Positions 7,523 to 15,912 of a stretch of 61,098 bases of DNA are shown piece by piece. The stretch lies in NCBI GenBank assembly GCA_021323535.1, contig JAJONO010000029.1, positions 1 to 61,098 on the forward strand, given 5' to 3'. How positions within the stretch are numbered: the first letter of the stretch is position 1; each line of letters starts with the position of its first letter. The DNA is from Bacteroidota bacterium (GTDB lineage Bacteria > Bacteroidota > Bacteroidia > B-17B0 > Aurantibacillaceae). The notes under the pieces are model-generated. The model did not search any database. It was not told the origin of the DNA and worked only from the letters and a program-made list of their open reading frames with translations. A program made the position numbers and the translations under genes.

Positions 7523-10500
7523 ATGAAAAAAATTTTATGTTTGGGATTTATTGCGCTTGCAATGTTCGCGAATGCACAGGTAACATCTAAATCGCAAATA
7601 ACAACACAACAGCGTTGCGGTACGCCTGAACCGCCACAGGGATTTGAAAACTGGATTCAATCACTTCCGCCGATTAATAATGCCAATCAGGTCGGAAAGA
7701 ACACTCAGTCGCAATCATCCACCATGTCTGTGTTTAATATTCCAGTGGTTGTTCACGTTATTCATAATAATGAAGCGGTTAATACTATAGGTGCCACCAG
7801 TGGGGGAAACCTTAATGCCGCTCAGATTCAGGATCAGATCAATATTTTAAATGAAGATTATAATGGACTAAATCCGGATACGGCAAATATTCCTACAGTT
7901 TTTAAACCTTACCTCGGAAAATTTCAATTTAATTTTTGTCTTGCTGTTGTTAATCCTACCGGAGGTATTATGGCTGAACCGGGAATTGACCGTGTTAATC
8001 GTCAGACAGCAGGATTTACAGCTCCGCCATGGAACACAACTTATATTACCAATACAATTAAACCGGCCACTATCTGGAACACCAGTAAATACATGAACAT
8101 GTGGGTGTGTTCCATCAGCGGAGGTATTTTAGGATATGCAACCTGGCCGGCCCAGGGAACCACTGGTCTTAGCGGTATTCCTACTCCTTCTGGCACTGCG
8201 ACCAGCGATGGGCTTGTCATGTTGAACACTGCTTTCGGAAGTATTGGAACAGCAGTAAGTGGCGCCCCATACAATTTGGGAAGAACAGCAGTTCACGAAA
8301 TTGGTCACTGGTTAGGATTGCGCCATATCTGGGGTGATGCAACCTGCGGTAATGATTTTTGTAACGATACTCCTCCGGCACAAACCAGCAATTTTAATTG
8401 CCCTACACATCCTTACAAATTAGGAACCTGCGCAGGAAACACAACGGGGGAAATGACCATGAACTACATGGATTACACCAACGATGCCTGTATGTATATG
8501 TTTACCGCCGACCAGAAAAACCGTGCGCAATTGGTTATGACCAATTCACCTAACCGTTCTCCATTATTAACGTCTACTGTTTGTAATCTTCCTTCTATTG
8601 GAAACGATATTGGAATACAATATGTGGTGTCTCCAACCTATTCGCAGGTAGTAACCTGTTCAAATTCTATAACCCCTATCGTAAAATTATTTAACTATGG
8701 TTCAACAACCATTTCAAGCGCAACATTGAGTTATAAAGTGGACGCAGGAGCAACTCAGACGGTAGCCTGGGCAGGAAGTCTGGCTCCATCCACTTCTGTA
8801 AACGTTACTATGCCTGTGGTATCCAATCTTACCAATGGTGCGCACGTGTATAGTGTTAATATAGGCAGTCCTAACGGCGGTACCGATATGAACTCATCCA
8901 ACAACTACAACGCGCAGAACTTTAGCATTTCAGGATCGTTTACATTAAGCACAGCGGCTAGTCCGGGTACAGTGTGTGCGGGCTCAAGCGCAACGCTCAC
9001 CGGCGGTGGTTCGGCAACAACTTATTCATGGAACCCCGGAGCAATCGTTGGTGCAAATGCAACTGTTACTCCTGCTTCAGCTACCATATATACATTAACC
9101 GGAAAAACAGGGACCTGTGTAAATACAAAAACCATACAGGTATCCGTTAATCCTTCACCTACTGTTACTGTGAATTCATCAACATTATGTGGGGGAGGAA
9201 CGGCTACACTTACAGCCACCGGAGCAACTACTTATTCCTGGAATACAGGAGCCACTACCGCGGTAATTAATCCTTCACCGGCCTCTTTAACCGTTTATAC
9301 TGTAACGGGAACATCGTCGGGATGTACCAATGTAAAAACAGCTACTGTAACAGTAAATACAAGTCCTACCGTAACAGTAAACTCGGCAACTGTGTGTTCG
9401 GGAACATCGGCCACACTTACAGCCATTGGGGCAGGTACGTATTCATGGAACACCGGGGCAACAACAGCCGTTCTTAATCCAACACCGGCATCAACAACAG
9501 TTTATACCGTAACGGGAACATCGTCGGGATGTACCAATGTAAAAACAGCTACAGTAACTGTAAACACAACGCCAACAGTAACAGTTAACTCTGCAACGAT
9601 CTGTTCAGGAACTTCAGCAACATTAACTGCAACCGGAGCTACAACTTATTCATGGAACACAGGCGCAACTACTGCGGTTCTGAATCCTTCTCCTGTTTCC
9701 TTAACTGTTTATACAGTAACAGGAACATCAGCCGTAGGAAACTGCAAGAACATAAAAACAGCTACCGTAACAGTTAATACATCGCCAACAGTAACGGTTA
9801 ATTCGTCAACTGTATGTGCGGGTACCGCGGCTACATTAACAGCAATTGGCGCAACTACGTATTCGTGGAACACAGGCGCTACAACGGCGGTTTTAAATCC
9901 TACGCCGGCAGCTCTTACTGTTTATACAGTTACAGGCACCAGCGGAATTTGTACCAATGTAAAAACAGCAACCGTAACAGTAAATGCAAATCCTACTGTA
10001 ACTGTTAACTCGGCTACTATCTGCTCGGGAACATCGGCTACTTTAACGGCCACAGGCGCCAGTACCTATTCCTGGAACACGGGGGCTACAACAGCTGTGA
10101 TTAATCCTTCTCCGGGTTCAACAACCCAGTATACAATTACAGGAACCGCCGCCAATGGCTGTAAAAATATAAAAACGTCTACCGTAACGGTTAATATAAC
10201 TCCAACAGTTAACGTAAGTTCTTTTACGGTTTGTCCGGGAGGAAGCGCAACACTTACAGCAAGTGGGGCAGCAACTTACTCTTGGAACACCGGTTCAACA
10301 GTTAACCCGTTAATTGTAACACCGGCTTCTACAACGGCGTATACTGTAACCGGAACATCGGCTGTAGGAAACTGTAAGAATGCTAAAACAACTACGGTAA
10401 CTATTGGTTCTGCTTTATCAGTTAACGTTTCTTCATCGGTTCAAACTATCTGTTCGGGAAATTCTGCAACTATCAGTGCAAGCGGAGCAACCAACTACAC

Positions 10501-11341
10501 CTGGAACCCGGGCGGAATGACAGGAAACAGTATCATCGTTAATCCTGCTGCTAATACAGTTTACAACGTGGTAGGAGTAACAGGAGCCTGCTCAGGAACA
10601 AATACATCGAATGTAAATGTGAGTGCAAACCCAACATTGACAGTTGCACAAAACAATGTGCTTTGTAACGGACAAGCGAACGGAACAGCTACAATGGTTG
10701 TTACGGGCGGAGCCACTCCGTATACTTATACATGGTCCCCTACCGGCGGAACAGCTTCAACAGAATCAGGTCTTGCTGTTGGAAATTATACAGCCAGTGC
10801 AACAACAACTGCCGGATGTAATGCAACCGCAACATTTACAATTACACAACCTTCAGTATTAAATTCTTCCGCAACATATACCGATGCAACCTGCGGAAGC
10901 TGTGCCGACGGATCGGCTTCGGCTTTAGCAACAGGTGGCGCGGGTGGCCCATATACTTATTCGTGGTCTCCTAGCGGTGGAAACGCTGCAACCGCTACCG
11001 GATTACTGCCTGGATGTTATACTGTAACAGTTGCCGACATGAACAACTGTACTTCAACCTCAACAACCTGCGTAGGATTCGTTACAGGAATTAAAAACAA
11101 TACTTCTGTTTCTTCGTTCAATATTTACCCTAATCCAACAACCGGACAAGTGAGTATTGAATTTGGAACTGTTGGAGAAAGAACTGTTGAGGTGATAGAT
11201 GTTACAGGAAGAATTATTGCTAATGAGAAAACTGCAAACGCTTCATTACAACTAAACTTAAGTAATTACAGTAACGCTGTTTACTATCTTGTAATTAAAG
11301 AAGCGAATGGTGTGAGCCGATTTAAAATTGTGAAACAATAG
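7523..11341 (+). CDS. Secreted M43 (pappalysin-like) metalloprotease with Ig-like repeats and T9SS sorting domain
   Basis: From the ATG at 7523 the protein has 1272 residues. A signal peptide (MKKILCLGFIALAMFANAQ) is followed by a pro-segment and a metzincin catalytic domain. The zinc motif HEIGHWLGLRH lies at about residues 258-268 and the Met-turn NYMDY near 314, both intact, so it should be an active zinc protease of the M43 cytophagalysin type. After a beta-sandwich linker come six tandem Ig-like modules of about 70 residues (nt 9148-10410), then a related seventh. SprB-like modules (VLCNGQANGTATM..., SWSPSGG) follow, and last a type A T9SS sorting domain (IYPNPTTGQVSIEF to FKIVKQ). The protein should be exported by Sec, then by the Por system, and anchored or released at the surface. 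The stop is followed by a strong bidirectional terminator. Confidence 0.95.
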   Translation: MKKILCLGFIALAMFANAQVTSKSQITTQQRCGTPEPPQGFENWIQSLPPINNANQVGKNTQSQSSTMSVFNIPVVVHVIHNNEAVNTIGATSGGNLNAAQIQDQINILNEDYNGLNPDTANIPTVFKPYLGKFQFNFCLAVVNPTGGIMAEPGIDRVNRQTAGFTAPPWNTTYITNTIKPATIWNTSKYMNMWVCSISGGILGYATWPAQGTTGLSGIPTPSGTATSDGLVMLNTAFGSIGTAVSGAPYNLGRTAVHEIGHWLGLRHIWGDATCGNDFCNDTPPAQTSNFNCPTHPYKLGTCAGNTTGEMTMNYMDYTNDACMYMFTADQKNRAQLVMTNSPNRSPLLTSTVCNLPSIGNDIGIQYVVSPTYSQVVTCSNSITPIVKLFNYGSTTISSATLSYKVDAGATQTVAWAGSLAPSTSVNVTMPVVSNLTNGAHVYSVNIGSPNGGTDMNSSNNYNAQNFSISGSFTLSTAASPGTVCAGSSATLTGGGSATTYSWNPGAIVGANATVTPASATIYTLTGKTGTCVNTKTIQVSVNPSPTVTVNSSTLCGGGTATLTATGATTYSWNTGATTAVINPSPASLTVYTVTGTSSGCTNVKTATVTVNTSPTVTVNSATVCSGTSATLTAIGAGTYSWNTGATTAVLNPTPASTTVYTVTGTSSGCTNVKTATVTVNTTPTVTVNSATICSGTSATLTATGATTYSWNTGATTAVLNPSPVSLTVYTVTGTSAVGNCKNIKTATVTVNTSPTVTVNSSTVCAGTAATLTAIGATTYSWNTGATTAVLNPTPAALTVYTVTGTSGICTNVKTATVTVNANPTVTVNSATICSGTSATLTATGASTYSWNTGATTAVINPSPGSTTQYTITGTAANGCKNIKTSTVTVNITPTVNVSSFTVCPGGSATLTASGAATYSWNTGSTVNPLIVTPASTTAYTVTGTSAVGNCKNAKTTTVTIGSALSVNVSSSVQTICSGNSATISASGATNYTWNPGGMTGNSIIVNPAANTVYNVVGVTGACSGTNTSNVNVSANPTLTVAQNNVLCNGQANGTATMVVTGGATPYTYTWSPTGGTASTESGLAVGNYTASATTTAGCNATATFTITQPSVLNSSATYTDATCGSCADGSASALATGGAGGPYTYSWSPSGGNAATATGLLPGCYTVTVADMNNCTSTSTTCVGFVTGIKNNTSVSSFNIYPNPTTGQVSIEFGTVGERTVEVIDVTGRIIANEKTANASLQLNLSNYSNAVYYLVIKEANGVSRFKIVKQ
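9148..10410 (+). repeat. Six tandem ~210-bp repeats coding for Ig-like modules
   Basis: Each unit begins with a PTVTVNSxTxCxG phrase; starts are near 9154, 9362, 9571, 9781, 9991 and 10201, a period of 207-213 bp. Protein identity between units is very high (TYSWNTGATTAV recurs), while synonymous positions differ, so most copies are not very recent duplications. Confidence 0.85.
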
Positions 11342-11386
11342 AACTTTAACTGTTTAAGTTTGCAATTTAAACAAGCTTAAAAATTA

Positions 11387-11426
11387 AAACCCTGAAGCAG
11401 ATCAAAGATCGATTCAGGGTTTTTTT
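11387..11426. terminator. Bidirectional intrinsic terminator, CAAAG-core hairpin family
   Basis: The stem AAACCCTGAA / TTCAGGGTTT encloses a second small stem GATC-AAA-GATC. A T-run follows on the plus strand (11420-11426) and an A-rich run precedes it, so it can end transcription from both the metalloprotease and the convergent DUF4349 gene. It is related in sequence to the hairpins at 56025 and 12434. Confidence 0.85.
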
Positions 11427-11442
11427 ATTGGTCTGCCTTTTA

Positions 11443-12388
11443 CTATTGATCAATCCTGTTAATGATTGCGTGTTTTTTCGTGTAGTGCAACACAATCTTT
11501 TTAATAGCAAAGAACAGAACAAAGAGAACAAGGAACAGTCCCCAGAAATTGGTGAAGAAAAGCAGCGCGCCTTTTAAGATTTCAAATCCGTTCATGAAGG
11601 CCGTGCTGATTTTTTCTCCGAATGAAGGTTCATAAGGATCAACTGTGGGAGAAACAGCAACGATTTCAGAAGTACGGTTCTGTGCCTGGTAAAGATCAAG
11701 AACAACAGTACTGTAATTTACCTGGTCGATGAGGCCATAAGAATCAATACTTTTCTCATCGTCGGTTACGTGCGCTAATTTCGCATCCTTTGTATCCACT
11801 TTGTTCTGAACGCGTTTTTTATAAGCGTTGTAGCGGTTTTCGGCAAGTTTGTTAGCGTATAATTTTAATTTAACGTCATTTGCTTTAATGGTACGTACAT
11901 CAACATTAACAGCAAGGTTGGTAATTTCAGAAAGCACAGAATCCAGTTCTTCATTGGGAACGCGCAGAATAATGTTACTTATACTTGTAAAGTATCTTAC
12001 TTCGAGAAGCGAATCTTTTTTAGCTAAGTTCGCTGTTGGTGATATAACCACCGGCAAGCGAAGCGATCTGTTCAATTTTTCGTGTACTTGATAAAACATC
12101 TTTTACTTTGAATTTCATATTGGCTGTACGGATGAAATTATGAGTGATGCCATTAATAGTTTCGGTTGTTACTGATGGCGCATAAGAAGAAACAGAATCG
12201 GCCAGGACCTTTTCTTTTTCAATATAGGAAGAAGGCGCTTCCTTCACATCCGCTCTTTCTTCTCTTGATGCGCCACAGGCTACCATGAACAAAACAGGAA
12301 CAACTATAAAGAGCGATTTTATAAGCAAGGATGTTCTACGTCCGCCACCCACCTTGTGAGCACCGGAACAATTTTTTAAACTGTTCAT
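11443..12388 (-). pseudogene. DUF4349 lipoprotein gene split by a frameshift
   Basis: The ATG at 12388 opens a protein with a lipoprotein signal ending in the lipobox MVAC. DUF4349 then begins (TANMKFKVKDVLSST, QIASLAGGYITNSELS) and stops at a TAA at 12020-12022. The rest of the domain continues in the +1 frame (KKDSLLEVRYFTS, ILRVPNEELDSVLSEITNLA), with a coiled-coil-like segment and a C-terminal membrane helix (FWGLFLVLFVLFFAIKKIVL), ending at 11443. Joined, the two halves give one normal family member (DUF4349, helical region, C-terminal membrane anchor). The break is beside a run of six A on the coding strand. It may be a real mutation, an assembly or read error, or recoding. The second half also has its own ATG at 12099. 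Confidence 0.8.
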
Positions 12389-12433
12389 TGGATTGATTTT
12401 ATTATTTATCCGCCTGACAAAAAAAGGTAACCC

Positions 12434-12461
12434 CCTGGAGCAAAACAAAGTTTGCTTCAGG
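12434..12461. repeat. Hairpin of the CAAAG-core family (third copy)
   Basis: CCTGGAGCAAA (12434-12444) pairs with TTTGCTTCAGG (12451-12461), leaving the loop ACAAAG. Length and core match the terminator hairpins at 11387 and 56025, but no T-run follows. It lies between holA (upstream) and the DUF4349 gene. Confidence 0.6.
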
Positions 12462-12559
12462 ATTTCAGCGAAGAGAAAATTTAATACTTAGAGTTAAAAA
12501 AGGTAACCCGGTAATTTTTTGTAAAATTTGTAACAGGTTGTGGCCAGTGGTAACTACTT

Positions 12560-12607
12560 GCTTCGCCAAAGTGCTAAATGAATTTCTCCACTGAACTTTG
12601 GCGAAGC
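12560..12607. repeat. Dispersed 22-nt-loop stem-loop element, copy 1
   Basis: Perfect 13-bp arms GCTTCGCCAAAGT (12560-12572) and ACTTTGGCGAAGC (12595-12607) flank a 22-nt loop containing GAATTTC and ending in ACTGA. It begins 8 nt past the holA stop codon. A second copy with the same loop length lies at 39823-39882. Confidence 0.75.
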
Positions 12608-12615
12608 AGGGAGTA

Positions 12616-13680
12616 TCAATGCAGAATCTTAAACACCAATTCCTTGAGCAACTCCCCATTATCAATACCGCTGTTATCAACGCCTTTTGATTTGAGATCG
12701 CATTCCTTCAGGTGCGCGAAGATCTGTTTGAGTTTTGCTGTTGGATACATGGCAGCGGCTCTTGCATACCCGTCTACGAAGTATGGATTTACACCCAGGG
12801 CCTGCGCCGCGGCGAACTTGCTTTTATCAGGAAGGAAATGAAAACGTAATATCTTACTGAAATATCCAAATAAAGAACTTACTGTCATTACCAGGGGATG
12901 CTCTTTTTCATTGGAAGCAAAATACATAATGATGCGATTGGCTTTCAATATATCTTTTTTAGAAAGCGCGTCCTGCAACTCGAACACATTGTATTCTTTG
13001 CTGATTCCGATGTTGTTTTGAATAAGATCGGTTGTAATTTCTTCACCGGGCTTTAAATTGATAACGAGCTTCTGTATTTCATTGGAAATTTTGCTGAGGT
13101 CGTTGCCAAGAAATTCGGCCATTAAAAAAGAGGCTTTAGGACCAATGGTATATTTTATCTCTTTTACATGATTGTTGATCCATTCCGGAACCTGGTTATC
13201 GTAAAGTTTTGGCGCTTCAAAATAAACGGCGTTTTTTTGCAGGCTTTTTGCAATGGCACTTCTCTTATCAATGGTTTTGTATTTGTAACAGAAAACAAGA
13301 ATGCTGGTTGGTTGCGGATTGTTAATGTAAGCCAGTAATTGCTGTGAGGCCGATGATGATGAAGATTTTGAAGAGGAACCTTCATCGTCGCCCCCGGCGC
13401 TTTTATTCAGTTCCTTTAAATTCTGAGCTTCTTTTACAATCACCACCTGGTGTTCGCTCATCATTGGAAATTGTTTCGCCAGTCCGAGTATGCTAACAAG
13501 ATCCGTATCTTTTCCATACACTACATTCTGGTTAAATTCACGGTCGGCCTCATCTAACACATTCTCTTCAATGTAATCAGAGATCTGGTCGATGTAATAC
13601 GTTTCTTCCCCGCTCAGGAAATAAATTGGTTTGTAAATTTTACGTTTAAGATCGAGTAATATCTGTTCGGCAGCTTTCAT
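12616..13680 (-). CDS. holA: DNA polymerase III delta subunit
   Basis: 354 residues, the usual HolA length. The start MKAAEQILLDLKRKIYKPIY is followed by FLSGEETYYIDQISDYIEEN, the typical opening of the delta AAA-like domain 1. Further matches are SEHQVVIVKEAQNLKEL and EYNVFELQDALSKKDILKA, the latter in the collar region. Delta opens the beta sliding-clamp ring in the replication clamp loader. Residues 105-120 hold a Ser-rich stretch (GSSSKSSSSSAS), which is probably a loop. The gene lies 5 bp downstream of the histidine kinase gene on the same strand and is followed by a conserved stem-loop. Confidence 0.9.
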   Translation of the reverse strand: MKAAEQILLDLKRKIYKPIYFLSGEETYYIDQISDYIEENVLDEADREFNQNVVYGKDTDLVSILGLAKQFPMMSEHQVVIVKEAQNLKELNKSAGGDDEGSSSKSSSSSASQQLLAYINNPQPTSILVFCYKYKTIDKRSAIAKSLQKNAVYFEAPKLYDNQVPEWINNHVKEIKYTIGPKASFLMAEFLGNDLSKISNEIQKLVINLKPGEEITTDLIQNNIGISKEYNVFELQDALSKKDILKANRIIMYFASNEKEHPLVMTVSSLFGYFSKILRFHFLPDKSKFAAAQALGVNPYFVDGYARAAAMYPTAKLKQIFAHLKECDLKSKGVDNSGIDNGELLKELVFKILH

Positions 13681-13685
13681 TTTCG

Positions 13686-15689
13686 CTACACAAATAACTT
13701 ATTTTTTGGGATATTTAAAACAAAACTTGTTCCATTTTTACTCTCAATTATCAGCTTGGCGTCAAGTTGCTCAGAGAGAATATAGATAAGATCCATTCCC
13801 ATCGATTTTCTTTCCATCGTATCAAAATTTTCGGGCAGGCCAATACCATTATCACGCACGTTAAGGACAAAATAATGTTCATCTTCCCTAAGACTTACTT
13901 TCACCTCGCCACGGTCTTTTCCCTGGAAGGCGTGCTTGTAGGCATTGGTCAACAGTTCGTTGATCAGGAGTCCGAGTGGAATGGCATTGTCAATATTGAT
14001 CTTCTCTTTGTTTGAAACAATATCAGTAGATAAACGAATATTGGATGCGGGAAGACTTGCTTCAATTTGACGTACAAGATTAAGCACGTACTCTCCAATA
14101 AGAATGCTGGACAAATTATCATTCTGATAAAGCATCTGGTGGGTAAGGGCAATGGAATCAATGCGCTGTTTGGCTTCGCGGAGAATTTCTTCGGAAACCG
14201 TTCCTTCTTCTTTCCCGATCTGAAGGCTAAGCATACTTGTAATGATCTGCAGATTATTTTTTACACGGTGATGAATTTCGCGGATGAGAACCTCTTTTTC
14301 TTTAAGCGATTGTTCGATCTGGGAATTCTGAGTGTTTATTTTTTCGTTGGTGATGGATAGTTCTTTCTCGCGGTTTTTGGTATACTGGTTATTGAGGATG
14401 AGGAAAATAATAATTACAAGAAGAAAAAGTATTCCCGCGAAGGAATAGGCCCTGAACGTTTTTTGCTGGGCCTCAATTAATTTTTTTTGTTCAATGATGC
14501 GTGTTTTTTCTTTCAGTTCCTGTTCTTTTTGTTCGATCTTAAAAGCAATTTCGGTGTTGGCAATGCTTTGCTCTTTTTCCATCAGCGAAACACTGTCGCG
14601 CAGATTAAAGAATTTTTCGTAACTCTCATTAGATGTTTTATAATCACCGGCCGCGTGATGAAACCTTGATTTGAGCAGGAAGTAATTCATACGCAGTGTA
14701 ATATCCTTAAGATCGCTACTTACCATCATATACACCGAGTCGAGGTATTTTTTAGCAACGGGAACATTGTTAAGCTTAATATAGCACTCTACCATTAAAT
14801 TATAACTGTTGAGCACGCTTTCCATTTTGTCGTTTTTCCTGCTGTAATAAATATCTTCCTGGATAAGCGGAATGGTTTTTTGAATATCACCATCATTGTA
14901 ATAACTCAATCCAAGATTCCCTTTTGCAAGTCCGCGTATAAAATCGTAGTGTTTTTTTCTTTCGGGTGGATATTTTTTTACATCTACCAATGAAACTATT
15001 TTTTCGAAATAAGGAGCGGCGCTGTCCGATTTGGATTGTTTGTTATAATACACGCCAATGTTATTATAAAAACTCATCAGTTTATCGGTATCATGTGCCA
15101 TGTTTTCAGTGAGCCATTCGCTTCGTCTTGCAGCTATGGCCTGGTCCATGAAACCAAGCGCGGCGTATAACCCGCTTTTATAAATACCATAAGTAATGTT
15201 TACAGAATCGCTTTTACGTGGCCACAACTCTTCCATTTTTGTGTTTACTTCATAGGCTTTTATAAAATTGCGGATCTTCATAAATGAGCTTTTAAGAATG
15301 GAATAACACATTAACGAATCATTAATATTGGAAGCGTGGTTTTGTAAACTGTTTTCGGCAAGAAATACAGCCTTGGCGTAATTTTTTTTAGATTGTTCAA
15401 GATTCGCTTCGATCACATCAAACAAAAAACGCATTTCGCCATTCGCGGCTTTGTAATACACGGTGCGTTTAATGTGCTCAAGGGTATCTTTAATATTGGG
15501 GTAAACAATAGCAAGTTCTCCGGAACTTAACTCAGTTACCATTTTTACTTTTTTCTTACTGCTGGCTTTCGCAAAATCGGAGTAAAATTTTTCGTACTTT
15601 CTATCAGGTGGAAATTCAGATTTTTTTTGCGCGTTAGTAAACACATAAAAAAATACAAATATCAGCAGATATAGATTTTTAATTTTCAA
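13686..15689 (-). CDS. TPR sensor histidine kinase (HisKA_2 type)
   Basis: 667 residues. A signal peptide (MKIKNLYLLIFVFFYVFTNA) precedes about 380 residues of TPR-like helices in the periplasm. A membrane helix follows near 417-437 (AGILFLLVIIIFLIL), then a short coiled coil and the HisKA_2 phosphoacceptor segment (IREIHHRVKNNLQIITSMLS, His near 473). The HATPase domain has N-box NELLTNAYKHAF and G-box VRDNGIGLP. These hybrid TPR kinases are common in Bacteroidota. No response regulator is adjacent, so the partner is elsewhere. Signal unknown. It probably shares a transcript with holA (5 bp gap). Confidence 0.9.
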   Translation of the reverse strand: MKIKNLYLLIFVFFYVFTNAQKKSEFPPDRKYEKFYSDFAKASSKKKVKMVTELSSGELAIVYPNIKDTLEHIKRTVYYKAANGEMRFLFDVIEANLEQSKKNYAKAVFLAENSLQNHASNINDSLMCYSILKSSFMKIRNFIKAYEVNTKMEELWPRKSDSVNITYGIYKSGLYAALGFMDQAIAARRSEWLTENMAHDTDKLMSFYNNIGVYYNKQSKSDSAAPYFEKIVSLVDVKKYPPERKKHYDFIRGLAKGNLGLSYYNDGDIQKTIPLIQEDIYYSRKNDKMESVLNSYNLMVECYIKLNNVPVAKKYLDSVYMMVSSDLKDITLRMNYFLLKSRFHHAAGDYKTSNESYEKFFNLRDSVSLMEKEQSIANTEIAFKIEQKEQELKEKTRIIEQKKLIEAQQKTFRAYSFAGILFLLVIIIFLILNNQYTKNREKELSITNEKINTQNSQIEQSLKEKEVLIREIHHRVKNNLQIITSMLSLQIGKEEGTVSEEILREAKQRIDSIALTHQMLYQNDNLSSILIGEYVLNLVRQIEASLPASNIRLSTDIVSNKEKINIDNAIPLGLLINELLTNAYKHAFQGKDRGEVKVSLREDEHYFVLNVRDNGIGLPENFDTMERKSMGMDLIYILSEQLDAKLIIESKNGTSFVLNIPKNKLFV

Positions 15690-15912
15690 TTTATCCTGTC
15701 CATGTCACTATCAATCTATTGAATATAGGCCAGGTAAAGATGAAGTTTTTAATGGGGCAGTAAAATTACACAAAACAAAATGATTATCAAGGCAGTTTCG
15801 CTGGGAAGTCTATAATGAATCGATTTAAATTCCTAAAATGGGTTTAGGCAGCCGTACATCGCCAGAATTCAGTGAAGAAATTTGTGCGGCACTTTGCCTA
15901 TGTCCTTATGCA

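Noticed and set aside
9148-10410. Regular DNA repeats considered as a CRISPR array
   Set aside because: The period is about 210 bp, the repeats are imperfect and stay in one reading frame; they code for Ig-like modules.
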